Below are positions 8,699-17,601 of a stretch of 64,000 nucleotides of DNA, one piece after another. The position numbers and the translations under genes were made by a program. Under the pieces are notes generated by a model. It saw only the letters and a program-made list of their open reading frames with translations, searched no databases and had not been told where the DNA came from. Source of the DNA: an uncultured Calothrix sp. (GTDB taxonomy: Bacteria; Cyanobacteriota; Cyanobacteriia; Cyanobacteriales; Nostocaceae); assembly GCA_937973965.1 (NCBI GenBank), contig CALJJQ010000047.1, positions 1 through 64,000 on the forward strand, written 5' to 3'. Within the stretch, counting starts at the first letter, position 1; each line of letters begins with the position of its first letter.

Positions 8699-9019
8699 GG
8701 AGTTAGGAAACAGGAGATATACCTTGAGACATCGCCCGGATTTCTCACAAACTTTCAGGGAGTAGGGAGTGGGGAGTAGCACGACATGCGATAAGCGGAG
8801 TTTAATGCCTTCGGCATATCGCACCAACAGCTTTTGGTGGAAGTGAGTAGTCCGTGATGGGAGTAACCTACATGTAATACGGACACCAGAACCCATGAAA
8901 GCGGTTTTTCCCGATACCCTCCAATCCGAATCATGACACTACTCACAACTCCCTACTTCCCACCCCCTTTGCATCAAATAGGAAAATCAACCCATTCTCA
9001 ACACCTTTGGTTGAATTTT
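8699..9019. other. Repeat-rich spacer
   Basis: This holds a lone ATTTCTCACAA-family end (about 8727-8745), GGGAGTAGGGAGTGGGGAGTA heptamer-type repeats (near 8758-8780) and a copy of the CAGAACCCATGAAAG repeat (8883-8912). No gene is seen. Confidence 0.55.
8883..8912 (+). repeat. CAGAACCCATGAAAG repeat, copy 1
   Basis: The core ACCAGAACCCATGAAAG plus a following T run recurs in diverged form at 27175-27202, 46796-46826 (opposite strand) and 55018-55047. Each copy is flanked by GGGAGTA/TACTCCC heptamer repeats. Confidence 0.65.
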
Positions 9020-9205
9020 ATGAATAAACCTTTAATACAAATCCTTTGTGCGATCGCAGGACTTAGTTACTTCTCGTTCGTCTCCTATTTACAGTTAAAT
9101 ACCCTGTGGCAAGGGGAATTTATTTTGATCCCCGTGCAGATATTTGCAGTGATGTATTTCTGGCAACAGGGACAACGTAAATCCCCGAACATAAAGAAAA
9201 ATTAA
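9020..9205 (+). CDS. Small hypothetical membrane protein
   Basis: A 61-residue protein starting MNKPLIQILC with two membrane segments (about residues 5-24 and 31-49) and a lysine/arginine-rich tail. The frame is open further upstream to 8933, but that part is low-complexity repeat DNA, so the internal ATG at 9020 is preferred. It precedes the copper ATPase gene by about 100 bases in the same direction. No family was recognised. Confidence 0.5.
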   Translation: MNKPLIQILCAIAGLSYFSFVSYLQLNTLWQGEFILIPVQIFAVMYFWQQGQRKSPNIKKN

Positions 9206-9304
9206 ATGTTTGACAATATGTCATAGAGAGCCTTCTTGGTCTACCCTCAAAATAGCAACTGAAATTTTATTTAGTTGTTGTTGATTGTTGCCAATTGGAT
9301 CGCT

Positions 9305-11692
9305 ATGCAAATTCTGTCTAAACCCGATGTATCCCCATCCCAATCGCCACCAACCTCGAAAATCGTTTTAGATGTGGGGGGGATGAAGTGTGCGGGTTGT
9401 GTGAGGTCTGTGGAGCGGGAATTAAGCCACTATCCTGGTGTGAGTCGCGTGAGTGTGAATTTAGCGACGGAGATGGCAACAGTTGAAGTTGAAAATGGTC
9501 AAACCACTGCTGATGCTTTGGCTTTACATTTAACCAAGACTGGTTTCCCTTCCCAACCCCGTAATTTGGAAAATTTTTCCCAGATTGGAAAACCTTCCCA
9601 GTCCGGTGGGGATGAATCTGAGGTTTTGTTCCGACAGCTAATGATGGCGAGTGGGTTGTTAGCGGTGTCGGTGGTTAGTCATCTGAGTGATGTTTTTGCT
9701 CCCCATTTACCGATAATTGGAAATATCTGGTTTCACTGCGGTGTTGCCGCCCTAACTATTGTCTTTCCCGGTCGGACTATTCTCGTCGATGGTTGGCGGA
9801 GTCTGGGTCGGGGAATGCCGAATATGAATACCCTAGTAGGGTTGGGAGCGATTACAGCCTATTTGGCTAGTTTGGTGGCTTTATTATTTCCCAGTTTAGG
9901 GTGGGAATGTTTTTTTGACGAACCCGTGATGATGCTAGGGTTTATTTTACTGGGCAAAACCCTGGAAGCCAGAGCCAGGAGAAAGGCTGTTGGAGCCTTA
10001 CAGCAATTGATCGCCCTCCAACCGCAAACGGCACGGTTAATTGCTAAACCCAAGCAGCAAACCCTGGAGAAAGTTTCCCCTTTAACAATTAATACAGTGG
10101 TGGAAATACCCGCCAACGCTGTGAAAGTGGGAGAATGGTTGCAGGTGCTACCGGGGGAAAAAATCCCCGTAGACGGGGAAATAATCGATGGTCAGACCAC
10201 CGTTGATGAGTCGATGTTAACGGGAGAGTCGATTCCGGTGGCGAAAAAAATAGGCGATCGCGTGACGGCTGGAACTGTGAATCAAATGGGGACAATTGCG
10301 GTTGCTGCGGTTCACACTGGGAGTGAGACAACTTTAGCTCAGATAGTTGCTTTGGTGGAAAATGCCCAAACCCGTAAAGCTCCGATTCAGTATTTTGCTG
10401 ACCGGGTGGCGGGTTATTTTACCTATTTTGTTATCGCCGCAGCCCTAATTACCTTTGGGTTTTGGTATGTATATGGTGCCCATGTTTGGCAGGATGTGCC
10501 CGTAAAAATACTGATGATGCACCAGAGTCAAATGGCGCATACTCCTGAACACAATTCACCCCTATTGTTAAGTTTAAAATTTGCGATCGCAGTTTTGGTG
10601 GTGGCTTGTCCCTGTGCCTTGGGATTGGCAACACCGACGGCAATTGTCGTCGGTACAGGATTAGGCGCATCCCAGGGTATTTTAATTAAGGGTGGAGATG
10701 TCCTGGAAAAAGTTCACCAGTTGCAAACGGTGGTGTTTGATAAAACGGGAACCCTAACTACTGGGAAACTAGAGGTGACTGATTGTATCGAGTTTTGTCC
10801 TCACCCCCTCCCCTACAACTTAATTCAAATAGCTGCGGCGGTGGAACAGGGGACATCCCATCCCCTCGCCCAGGCAATCAAAACAGCTTGTCAACAGCAA
10901 AGGTTGGTATTACCACCAGCAGTTAATTTTCATACTGAACCCGGTTTAGGTGTGGCTGCAGTAGTGGAAGGAAAACAGGTATTGGTGGGGAATCGGGAAT
11001 GGATGGCTTGGCATGGTATTGGTATAAATGAGGACGTACAGCAGCAATCTGTGTCCTTAGCAGCAACCGGGAAAACCGTTATTTATCTGGCTGTGGAAAC
11101 CGAATTAGTGGGTTTAATTGCAGCCCATGATCAACTACGTCCCGAAGCAGTTGACACCGTTGCTCAGTTGCAAAAACAAAGGCTAAAGGTGGTGATCATG
11201 AGTGGGGATCAACAACCAGCCGTGAATGCGATCGCCCGCAAATTAAATATTAGTCCCGATAATGTGATTGCCGAAGTTCCCCCAGCCAAGAAAGCCCACC
11301 TGATCCAAACCTTCCAAAACCAACAACAAATTGTCGCCATGATTGGGGACGGTATTAACGATGCTCCTGCTCTAGCTCAAGCCGACGTTGGTATCGCCAT
11401 CGCTTCCGGTTCTGACATTGCCATCGATGCTGCCGAAATTATTTTAACCAAAAATCAACTGAGGGATGCGATCGCAGCGATTAACCTCAGTCGCGCGACC
11501 TTTAACAAAATTCGTCAAAATCTGTTTTGGGCTTTAGCCTATAATACATTCGGTATTCCCCTCGCAGCCGGAGTATTATTTCCAACTACTGGATTTATCC
11601 TTAGTCCCGCAGGAGCTGCTGCTTTCATGGCTTTTAGTTCGGTCAGCGTTGTTACTAATTCTTTGTTATTGCGTCACCGGGGAACAGTTTAA
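9305..11692 (+). CDS. ctaA: Copper-transporting P1B-type ATPase (CtaA-like)
   Basis: A roughly 795-residue P1B-1 ATPase that moves Cu(I) across a membrane. In order: one N-terminal heavy-metal-associated domain with GMKCAGC (about residues 26-32); membrane helices; the actuator loop with [12 protein letters not shown]; the CPC metal-transport motif in [15 protein letters not shown] (about residue 435); the phosphorylated aspartate in DKTGTLT (about 479); the HP motif in [20 protein letters not shown]; and YN and MxxSS motifs in the last two helices, which mark Cu(I) specificity. The single CAGC-type domain resembles cyanobacterial CtaA (import side, plasma membrane) more than PacS, but that assignment is tentative. 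ATG at 9305 is preferred to a TTG at 9275. No metallochaperone gene adjoins. Confidence 0.9.
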   Translation: MQILSKPDVSPSQSPPTSKIVLDVGGMKCAGCVRSVERELSHYPGVSRVSVNLATEMATVEVENGQTTADALALHLTKTGFPSQPRNLENFSQIGKPSQSGGDESEVLFRQLMMASGLLAVSVVSHLSDVFAPHLPIIGNIWFHCGVAALTIVFPGRTILVDGWRSLGRGMPNMNTLVGLGAITAYLASLVALLFPSLGWECFFDEPVMMLGFILLGKTLEARARRKAVGALQQLIALQPQTARLIAKPKQQTLEKVSPLTINTVVEIPANAVKVGEWLQVLPGEKIPVDGEIIDGQTTVDESMLTGESIPVAKKIGDRVTAGTVNQMGTIAVAAVHTGSETTLAQIVALVENAQTRKAPIQYFADRVAGYFTYFVIAAALITFGFWYVYGAHVWQDVPVKILMMHQSQMAHTPEHNSPLLLSLKFAIAVLVVACPCALGLATPTAIVVGTGLGASQGILIKGGDVLEKVHQLQTVVFDKTGTLTTGKLEVTDCIEFCPHPLPYNLIQIAAAVEQGTSHPLAQAIKTACQQQRLVLPPAVNFHTEPGLGVAAVVEGKQVLVGNREWMAWHGIGINEDVQQQSVSLAATGKTVIYLAVETELVGLIAAHDQLRPEAVDTVAQLQKQRLKVVIMSGDQQPAVNAIARKLNISPDNVIAEVPPAKKAHLIQTFQNQQQIVAMIGDGINDAPALAQADVGIAIASGSDIAIDAAEIILTKNQLRDAIAAINLSRATFNKIRQNLFWALAYNTFGIPLAAGVLFPTTGFILSPAGAAAFMAFSSVSVVTNSLLLRHRGTV

Positions 11693-11882
11693 AACCTGAA
11701 CCCAGATTTGGTGCAAGTCCCGAAAATTTCTAGGGAGTGGGGAGTTGGGGAACTGGGAGTAGTCTACACGCAACGCTTATACCGTTCTGATTTGGAGTTG
11801 ATACCTGACGGGGAGCTTTCGGGAGCAGGGGAAGAAATGTATCGCAATTTGAGTGAAATGGCATTAAAACCATTCCCTGTAG

Positions 11883-11902
11883 AGACGACTGACGGGTCGT
11901 CT
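11883..11902. repeat. GACG-arm palindrome (core ACTGACGGGT)
   Basis: AGACGAC pairs with GTCGTCT around a short loop. The outer arms match those of the palindromes at 13718, 15360, 22231, 30248, 55328 and 63563, while the inner core differs. It lies in the roughly 290-base spacer between ctaA and the lipase-like gene, which otherwise holds only GGGAGTGGGGAGTTGGGG-type repeats. Confidence 0.7.
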
Positions 11903-11978
11903 TCTACCGAGTCCCTGTTCCCTACCCTCACAAAAAGATTTTTGCCGCAGACCCTAATTATCCAAAATCCAAAATACT

Positions 11979-13328
11979 TTAGTTATCTAAAAACCAACAC
12001 ACCTTATGATTGACATCAATCCCGTTTTCCAAAGGTTGGCGATATAAACGCAATTCAATTAAAGTTGTGGTCAAGGGTGTAAAAATCTTGGGTTTTGCTG
12101 CTTCTAAATACTTGGAAATATCAATTGCACCACTCCAATTACCTTTACTGTTGATGATTTCCTCACTGGGAGAAACTAATCCGTAGTAATACACTAAACT
12201 CGAACCCGACGTGGTGGAAATCTGTAACCACAAATTATCTAAACATTGTTCTAGAATCGGTTGTAGGTTGACATGAAAACAGCGTAAACTGCGATCGCGT
12301 CGATAAATGTGCATATCTAACTTAAATTCTGGTATCACTTCAAGCTTCCCACCCCTTTTGGTCATCAGTTGAATTTCGTATTCTGGTATTGCATCACCCC
12401 GTTGATCGATGGCATTAACGATAAATTGTTGCCAATAGGCGATTTTTTCCCATTCTGCTTGGGTTTTTTCCTCACTGGTTGCCACCCACTCCCGGAAAGA
12501 TGTATCATCAGATACCTGTAATGCCTGATCTACTAAATCGATCACTTGGTGATTGGGATGTTTTAAGATATCTCGGTGGGTTAATCCTGCGATCGCAATT
12601 AAAGGTGAAATTCGTGTGATTTCCCCATCTTCAAACTCGACCCGATGGGTATCCGTTTGCTCCTTAGTTAAATCCACTACCAGCTTCCGCACATGTAGTC
12701 CACACCCAGCCCAGCGTACCGTTCCGTCTGTACCACCACCGGGGCGACGAATTAGTTTTTTCCAGCCCGTATATTCACTAGTGCCACAAAGAATAAAAAT
12801 ATATGGTGTATCTGGATGATTTCCCCGTAAAGAGGTACTGGAGTAGGGTGACAAATCCTGGTGAGCTAAATCCCAAGTAAAACTACTACCTAACTCCAAC
12901 GCATCTAAAACGCGATCGCCCATTTCTAAAAAGTTTTCACCCTTTTGCCGATTCCCTTGCATAATTTTACCGAACCAACTGTTGGCTCTATGGGCTAATG
13001 GAGAACCAAAATTTGCAGGTGCTAGACCGATTAAGCGTTTGAGACGTTGGCGACGACTGGGGTATGCAGTTAACCAAGTCCGAACTACCAACATCCCTGT
13101 AGAATGAACGATAGCATCAAACTGTTCATCTGCTGCTAAACCCCCCGGTAGGTTCAAAGCTCGTTCAAATCCATCGGCTATATCCTTGATTGTCACCTCA
13201 TCGCTGAGGGTAGTATAACTGAGGGATTTCACCTGGTAGCCACGCTGAATTAGTTGCTCTCTCCATTCTTGAAAGGATTCTCCCCGATCTGCGTACCCAT
13301 GAATTAAAATAACCGTATTTTTACCCAT
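11979..13328 (-). CDS. Alpha/beta hydrolase, lipase-like
   Basis: A roughly 449-residue protein whose first 200 residues look like a lipase-type alpha/beta hydrolase: TVILIHGYADRGESF gives the oxyanion-hole HG motif, and IVHSTGMLVVRTW has the nucleophile elbow as HSTG (the family form is GxSxG; here the first glycine is replaced by histidine). PANFGSPLAHRANSW is typical of PGAP1/lecithin acyltransferase-like lipases. The C-terminal 200 residues have no recognised domain. There is no signal peptide, so a cytoplasmic location is likely. ATG at 13328 is chosen over a TTG three codons upstream. It is transcribed divergently from the membrane protein gene at 13819. Substrate unknown. Confidence 0.7.
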   Translation of the reverse strand: MGKNTVILIHGYADRGESFQEWREQLIQRGYQVKSLSYTTLSDEVTIKDIADGFERALNLPGGLAADEQFDAIVHSTGMLVVRTWLTAYPSRRQRLKRLIGLAPANFGSPLAHRANSWFGKIMQGNRQKGENFLEMGDRVLDALELGSSFTWDLAHQDLSPYSSTSLRGNHPDTPYIFILCGTSEYTGWKKLIRRPGGGTDGTVRWAGCGLHVRKLVVDLTKEQTDTHRVEFEDGEITRISPLIAIAGLTHRDILKHPNHQVIDLVDQALQVSDDTSFREWVATSEEKTQAEWEKIAYWQQFIVNAIDQRGDAIPEYEIQLMTKRGGKLEVIPEFKLDMHIYRRDRSLRCFHVNLQPILEQCLDNLWLQISTTSGSSLVYYYGLVSPSEEIINSKGNWSGAIDISKYLEAAKPKIFTPLTTTLIELRLYRQPLENGIDVNHKVCWFLDN

Positions 13329-13818
13329 ATTGACCAATCATAAAAAAATCATGATAAAACATATCCCCCTCAAAAACACGGAATACTGGATTATAAATAC
13401 GTAGGGTCTGCTGTTCGCAAAGCGCAGCGCTAGCTGTAAAAGTCTGAAGCGTGAGGGTAGGGAGTAGGGAGAGAAGGGATATATCGCTTTGAACCGAATG
13501 AGCGGTTACGTTGCGGTTTTATGTTTAATTGCACCTACCTACTTAGTACTTAATTTGAGGACTAAAGTCCTCACTACGAACCTCAAATAATATACTAGTT
13601 GCGTAAGTCCTGTTTTTATGTGTCATATTCATGTTGCAAATTGGTAAGTGCTGATCTTGAATTTCTCACGAGTTATAAGCCTTGAGTAACGGATTGATTT
13701 TCCTTCTACCCTCCTGGAGACAACCTGGTGGGTCGTCTCTACTTCCTACTCCCTATTCCCTACTCCCTATTTTTGATTTAAATGATAGCCACTTTCATTC
13801 TTTAAGGATACAAATACC
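13329..13818. other. Divergent intergenic region with repeats
   Basis: The 490 bases between two divergent genes hold GGGAGTAGGGAGAGAAGGG repeats, the second copy of the 60-bp repeat (13486-13544), a single GTTGCGTAAGTCCTG end of the AGGACTTACGCA family (about 13598-13612), a GACG-arm palindrome (13718-13738) and TACTCCCTATTCCC repeats. Promoters for both genes must lie here, but I cannot place them. Confidence 0.5.
13486..13544 (-). repeat. Dispersed ~60-bp repeat, copy 2
   Basis: Reverse complement of the segment at 4830-4889 with few differences (for example GCGGTTACG against the corresponding GATCGGTTATG). Confidence 0.75.
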
Positions 13819-15345
13819 ATGAGTCTACCATTTATATTCGATGTGGCAATTGGTTTGATTTTTATCTATTTAATTTTGAGTTTGTTAGCAGCAGAAATTC
13901 AAGAATTGCTTGCGACTATATTTCAATGGCGAGCGGAACATTTGCGTAAATCCATTGAAAATTTCATGGCTGGTGATGTGAGCAATAGTAATGATGTACG
14001 GGTAATTCAACTGGTAAATGATATCTATGCTAATCCCTTAATTAAAAGTGTAAATCAACAAGCCAAGGGAGTGATTGCGAATATTCCCCGTCGTTTGACA
14101 TGGGGTATAGGTTCCGTATACCGAAGTATTAATCCTCGTGCAAATAGAGCTAGGAGTAACGATACGGTATTTGGGAATGGTAGGCATAGTGGACCATCCT
14201 ATATTCCCCCTGATGTGTTTGCTTCTAGTCTAGTTGATACCTTGAATTTGCCGACATTTGCTCAAAAAATTAGTACTTCTCGGTTGGATCAATTTAAGGC
14301 ACAAGTCTTGGAAGAAATTCAAAATCAATTGTTTCAACTGGAGGAACAAAGTGTTGTTGATGAGACATTACAATCTTTTTTAAATTTAGCGTATCAAGCT
14401 TTTGCCAAATTACAAGCTGAGTTTGAACAAATTATTTGGAACTACGAAAGAAATCAAGTCACCCTGGATGTTGGTATGAGTACAATGCGTTCCAGTTTAG
14501 ATAAATATATTCAGTTTTTCCAGGAAGAAAAACCAAGTGATAATTTTTCTGACAAAGCCCTACAAAATCTGCAAAATATTCGACAGCAATCCTTCGCTGA
14601 TATTGAGCAAACAATTTCCTTTCGCGGGTTACGACCGACTTTGCAACAAGTAGCTGGTATCTTAGATAAAGGCAGTGATATATATGAAGAAGTCAGTAAA
14701 ACCCTGGCGGAAAAAGATAGTGAACTATACAAAAATCTAGAAAATTTAACCGAAAGATTGCCAGAAGGATTAGCAAGAAATATTATGGCGATCGCGAAAA
14801 AAACCCAGTTAACTGTAAGTAGCACCCAAAAGGAAATAAATGACTTTAGATTAGAAATAGAAAAGTCTTTTAATAACTCGATGGAAAGGGCTTCAGGGGT
14901 GTATAAACGCAATGCTAAAGGAATAGCAATATTAATCGGTATTTTGATTGCAACTAGCAGTAATGCCGATGCTTTTCATATGATTAGTCGGCTTTCTAAA
15001 GATTCTGCTTTAAGGGCTACTATTACCGAAAATGCCGGTCGAATTGTCCTGGAAAATCGTAATAATTTGGGTTACGTTGATATTAACACTTTGCGTAGTC
15101 AAACCGACGAAGCCCTTAACGATATTGCTCTCCCCATCGGTTGGAGTGATGCTAATTTACAACAACAAATTAACTGGACAAGAAAACAACAAAGAATATT
15201 TCCTTTTTGGCGATTGATTACCCTGATTCCAGGTTGGATTATTAGCGGTATAGCTATTGGAATGGGAGCGCCATTTTGGTTTGATTTACTCGGAAAAATT
15301 GTCAATGTCCGCAATGTTGGGAAATCACCTAGCGATCGCAATTAA
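13819..15345 (+). CDS. Conserved hypothetical membrane-anchored protein
   Basis: A 508-residue protein with an N-terminal membrane segment (FDVAIGLIFIYLILSLLAAE, residues about 7-26) followed at once by an acidic-then-basic helical stretch, a long charged helical middle (about 120-370), a weak hydrophobic segment (GIAILIGILIATSS, about 372-385) and a C-terminal membrane segment (about 470-492). The N-terminal pattern, 'VAIGLIFIYLLLSL' followed by a conserved glutamate and an R-A-x-x-L-x-x-x-I motif, occurs in many bacterial proteins of unknown function. ATG at 13819 has AAGGA about 11 bases upstream. It is divergent from the lipase-like gene, so the two may share regulation. No function can be assigned. 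Confidence 0.7.
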   Translation: MSLPFIFDVAIGLIFIYLILSLLAAEIQELLATIFQWRAEHLRKSIENFMAGDVSNSNDVRVIQLVNDIYANPLIKSVNQQAKGVIANIPRRLTWGIGSVYRSINPRANRARSNDTVFGNGRHSGPSYIPPDVFASSLVDTLNLPTFAQKISTSRLDQFKAQVLEEIQNQLFQLEEQSVVDETLQSFLNLAYQAFAKLQAEFEQIIWNYERNQVTLDVGMSTMRSSLDKYIQFFQEEKPSDNFSDKALQNLQNIRQQSFADIEQTISFRGLRPTLQQVAGILDKGSDIYEEVSKTLAEKDSELYKNLENLTERLPEGLARNIMAIAKKTQLTVSSTQKEINDFRLEIEKSFNNSMERASGVYKRNAKGIAILIGILIATSSNADAFHMISRLSKDSALRATITENAGRIVLENRNNLGYVDINTLRSQTDEALNDIALPIGWSDANLQQQINWTRKQQRIFPFWRLITLIPGWIISGIAIGMGAPFWFDLLGKIVNVRNVGKSPSDRN

Positions 15346-15359
15346 ATAAATTCGTTTGC

Positions 15360-15380
15360 AGACGACCTGACGGGTCGTCC
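15360..15380. repeat. GACG-arm palindrome and CCAAAAT heptamer run
   Basis: AGACGACC...GGGTCGTC palindrome. Just after it, bases about 15430-15462 carry degenerate tandem AAAATCT/AAAATCC heptamers that end directly at the photolyase start codon. Confidence 0.65.
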
Positions 15381-15463
15381 CTACCATCTCCAATCCACAA
15401 TCCGAAATATCAACGGGTCGTCCCAACCCAATCCAAAATCTAAAATCTAAAATCCAAAATCAA

Positions 15464-16996
15464 ATGACTGTCGGTATCTGGATACTTGGAGATCAACTCT
15501 CCTTAAAACAAGCTGCACTTACGTCCTGTCACCCGGAAAAAGTCCCAGTTATCCTGATTGAATCCCTGGAACATATCCGCACTCGTCCCTACCATCGACA
15601 AAAGTTGGTACTGATTTGGTCAGCGATGCGACACTTTGCGGAGGAATTGCGTCAACAGGGTTATCCTGTCACCTATGAAGTTGCTGCTGCTGATTTTCAA
15701 AAACCCTTAATTGCATGGTTGAAAGCAAACCACATCACCGAATTACGAGTCATGCAACCAGCAGATCGACCATTCCGTCAATTAATTATGGCGATGCAGT
15801 CGAAATTACCATGTTCGATCCAGATAATTCCAAATAATCATTTTCTTTGGTCAACTTCTGATTTTCAAAAATGGACCAATGGCAAAAAAAGTTTACTTTT
15901 AGAAAGCTTTTATCGGGAAGGTCGCAAACGTTTGCAGATTTTGATGGTAGATAATCAACCTGTAGGGGGAGAATGGAATTATGATAAGCAAAATCGCCAA
16001 CCTCCTCCAGAGAATTTAATTACGCCTCAACCAAAAGTTTTTCCTGTAGATGAGATTACTCAAGCGGTAATTCATCAAGTAAAATCCTTAGATATTCCCA
16101 CCTTTGGTGAGATAAATAACTTTAATTGGGCAGTCACCCGTAATCAAGCCTTAGCAGTCCTAGCTGATTTTATTGATGGGAAATTAGCAAAATTTGGTCC
16201 CTATCAAGATGCAATGGTGACAGGGGAAAACACCCTGTGGCATTCCCTGATTTCTCCCTATTTAAATATTGGCTTACTTCACCCTCTAGAAGTGATTCAA
16301 GCAGCAGAAACCGCCTATTATCAACAGCAAATCCCCCTCAATAGTGTGGAGGGATTCATCCGGCAAATCCTTGGTTGGCGTGAATATATGTATGGGTTAT
16401 ATAATTACGTCGATTCCGATTATCCCCAACACAATTATTTTCAACATCACCAACCCTTACCAGAATTTTTCTGGACAGGTAAAACCAAAATGAACTGTTT
16501 ACACCAGGTTTTAAAACAAACAATTAATACAGGTTATGCCCACCATATTCAACGTTTAATGGTATTAAGTAATTTTGCCCTAATTGCTGGTATTTCTCCC
16601 CAAGCTGTAGAAAACTGGTTTCATGCAGCTTTTATTGATGCCTACGATTGGGTGATGCAAACAAATGTAATTGGGATGGGATTATTTGCCGATGGGGGAA
16701 TTTTAGCATCAAAGCCCTATGCTGCATCCGCTAATTACATTCATAAAATGAGTGATTATTGTCGCAATTGTAGTTATGATCGTAAATCTCGCACGGGTTC
16801 CCAAGCCTGTCCATTCAATTACTTTTATTGGGATTTTCTCGACCGTCACCGTGATAAATTAACCAAGCAGGGAAGGATGAGCTTTATTCTCAAAAACCTC
16901 GATAAAATGCCAGAAACAGAATTAGTAGAAATTCGCGATCGCGCGCAAAAATGGCATGAAGAAAACAATCATACTATTTTAGATTTTGGATTTTAG
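15464..16996 (+). CDS. FeS-type photolyase/cryptochrome-related protein
   Basis: A 510-residue member of the iron-sulfur bacterial cryptochrome/photolyase group (PhrB/CryB type), whose characterised members repair (6-4) photoproducts with FAD and light. The N-terminal 130 residues form the alpha/beta antenna-type domain (GIWILGDQLS...), and the rest is the helical FAD-binding domain with GFIRQILGWREYMYGLY and NWFHAAFIDAYDWVMQTNVIGM. Four cysteines fit the [4Fe-4S] ligands: one near residue 345 (MNCLHQVL) and three in YCRNC (431, 434) and ACPF (447). The start ATG directly follows heptamer repeats, and the last seven residues (ILDFGF and neighbours) are encoded by a TTTAGATTTTGGA heptamer run that continues past the stop codon. 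Whether it repairs DNA or senses light is open. Confidence 0.88.
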   Translation: MTVGIWILGDQLSLKQAALTSCHPEKVPVILIESLEHIRTRPYHRQKLVLIWSAMRHFAEELRQQGYPVTYEVAAADFQKPLIAWLKANHITELRVMQPADRPFRQLIMAMQSKLPCSIQIIPNNHFLWSTSDFQKWTNGKKSLLLESFYREGRKRLQILMVDNQPVGGEWNYDKQNRQPPPENLITPQPKVFPVDEITQAVIHQVKSLDIPTFGEINNFNWAVTRNQALAVLADFIDGKLAKFGPYQDAMVTGENTLWHSLISPYLNIGLLHPLEVIQAAETAYYQQQIPLNSVEGFIRQILGWREYMYGLYNYVDSDYPQHNYFQHHQPLPEFFWTGKTKMNCLHQVLKQTINTGYAHHIQRLMVLSNFALIAGISPQAVENWFHAAFIDAYDWVMQTNVIGMGLFADGGILASKPYAASANYIHKMSDYCRNCSYDRKSRTGSQACPFNYFYWDFLDRHRDKLTKQGRMSFILKNLDKMPETELVEIRDRAQKWHEENNHTILDFGF

Positions 16997-17010
16997 ATTT
17001 TGGATTTAAC
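16981..17010 (+). repeat. Heptamer (STRR) run overlapping the photolyase stop codon
   Basis: Alternating TTTAGAT and TTTGGAT heptamers run through the last codons of the photolyase gene, its TAG stop (16994-16996), and about 14 bases beyond. Confidence 0.75.
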
Positions 17011-17026
17011 TCGCTAGCTTATAGTT

Positions 17027-17235
17027 CAATACTGTTCAGTTAAAGATAACTGTAGGTTGGGTTGAGGCTTTGCATAGACTGTTGATTTTGTGGTAATTTA
17101 GCCATAATCTCACACAGTTTTTGTGATGATCTCGTCCCTATGCTCCGCGCGGGGACGCATTCCACGTACTGCCTCTAGATTCTTCAACCCAACCTAACCA
17201 ATAATCAGGCTTTTAAGTCTAACTGAACTGTATTG
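17027..17235. mobile_element. MITE-like element, family 1, copy 1, with 10-bp target duplication
   Basis: A 209-bp element with inverted ends: CAATACTGTTCAGTTA on the left and CAATACAGTTCAGTTA read from the right on the other strand (15 of 16 identical). It is flanked on both sides by the perfect 10-base direct repeat GCTTATAGTT (17017-17026 and 17236-17245). Inside the outer ends is a second pair of inverted repeats, AGGTTGGGTTGA and TCAACCCAACCT, enclosing a body of about 130 bases with a GCTCCGCGCGGGGACGC hairpin-like stretch. It encodes no protein. Related sequence occurs at 44925-45097, 48868-48917 and 58771-58867. Confidence 0.85.
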
Positions 17236-17245
17236 GCTTATAGTT

Positions 17246-17601
17246 GCGTTTTAGCACCATTCCCTCGCATCCATGCTCCGCGTGGGTGCAGAATCTACGA
17301 AGCTCCTGCTTCGTGAATAAAGACGGTAGTCCTCACCCACTAGATGACTAAGCAGAGCATAGTCACCAGATAGATGGTCTGGATATTTCCACCAACTTGT
17401 ACTAGGTGATTTTTTCACTTAAATTAATGACAAGTATTTAACCTGACATATAGCAATCCGATTTAAATAGTGAGAAATAGCGTGCCGTTGACTGATGACC
17501 GGTGACTGTTAACCATCAACTGTCAACCGTTAACAACCCTACATGAAATATTTCACTAATCCCACTCGGACTGCGGTAATATTGCATAATCCAAAATCCT
17601 A
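17246..17601. repeat. Intergenic repeats, including the empty-site copy of the 48.6-kb repeat
   Basis: Bases about 17268-17405 resemble 48530-48825, best over TGACTA-GCAGAG-ATAGTCACCAGAT and ATGGTCTGGATATTTCC. This copy lacks the insertion found in the other. Bases 17490-17540 carry GTTGAC/GTTAAC heptamer-type repeats, and ATCCAAAATCC occurs just before the end of proS. No gene is seen. Confidence 0.65.

Noticed and set aside
11708-12013. Plus-strand open frame of 101 codons after ctaA.
   Set aside because: It consists of heptamer repeats and a GACG-arm palindrome and overlaps the end of the lipase-like gene; no coding character.
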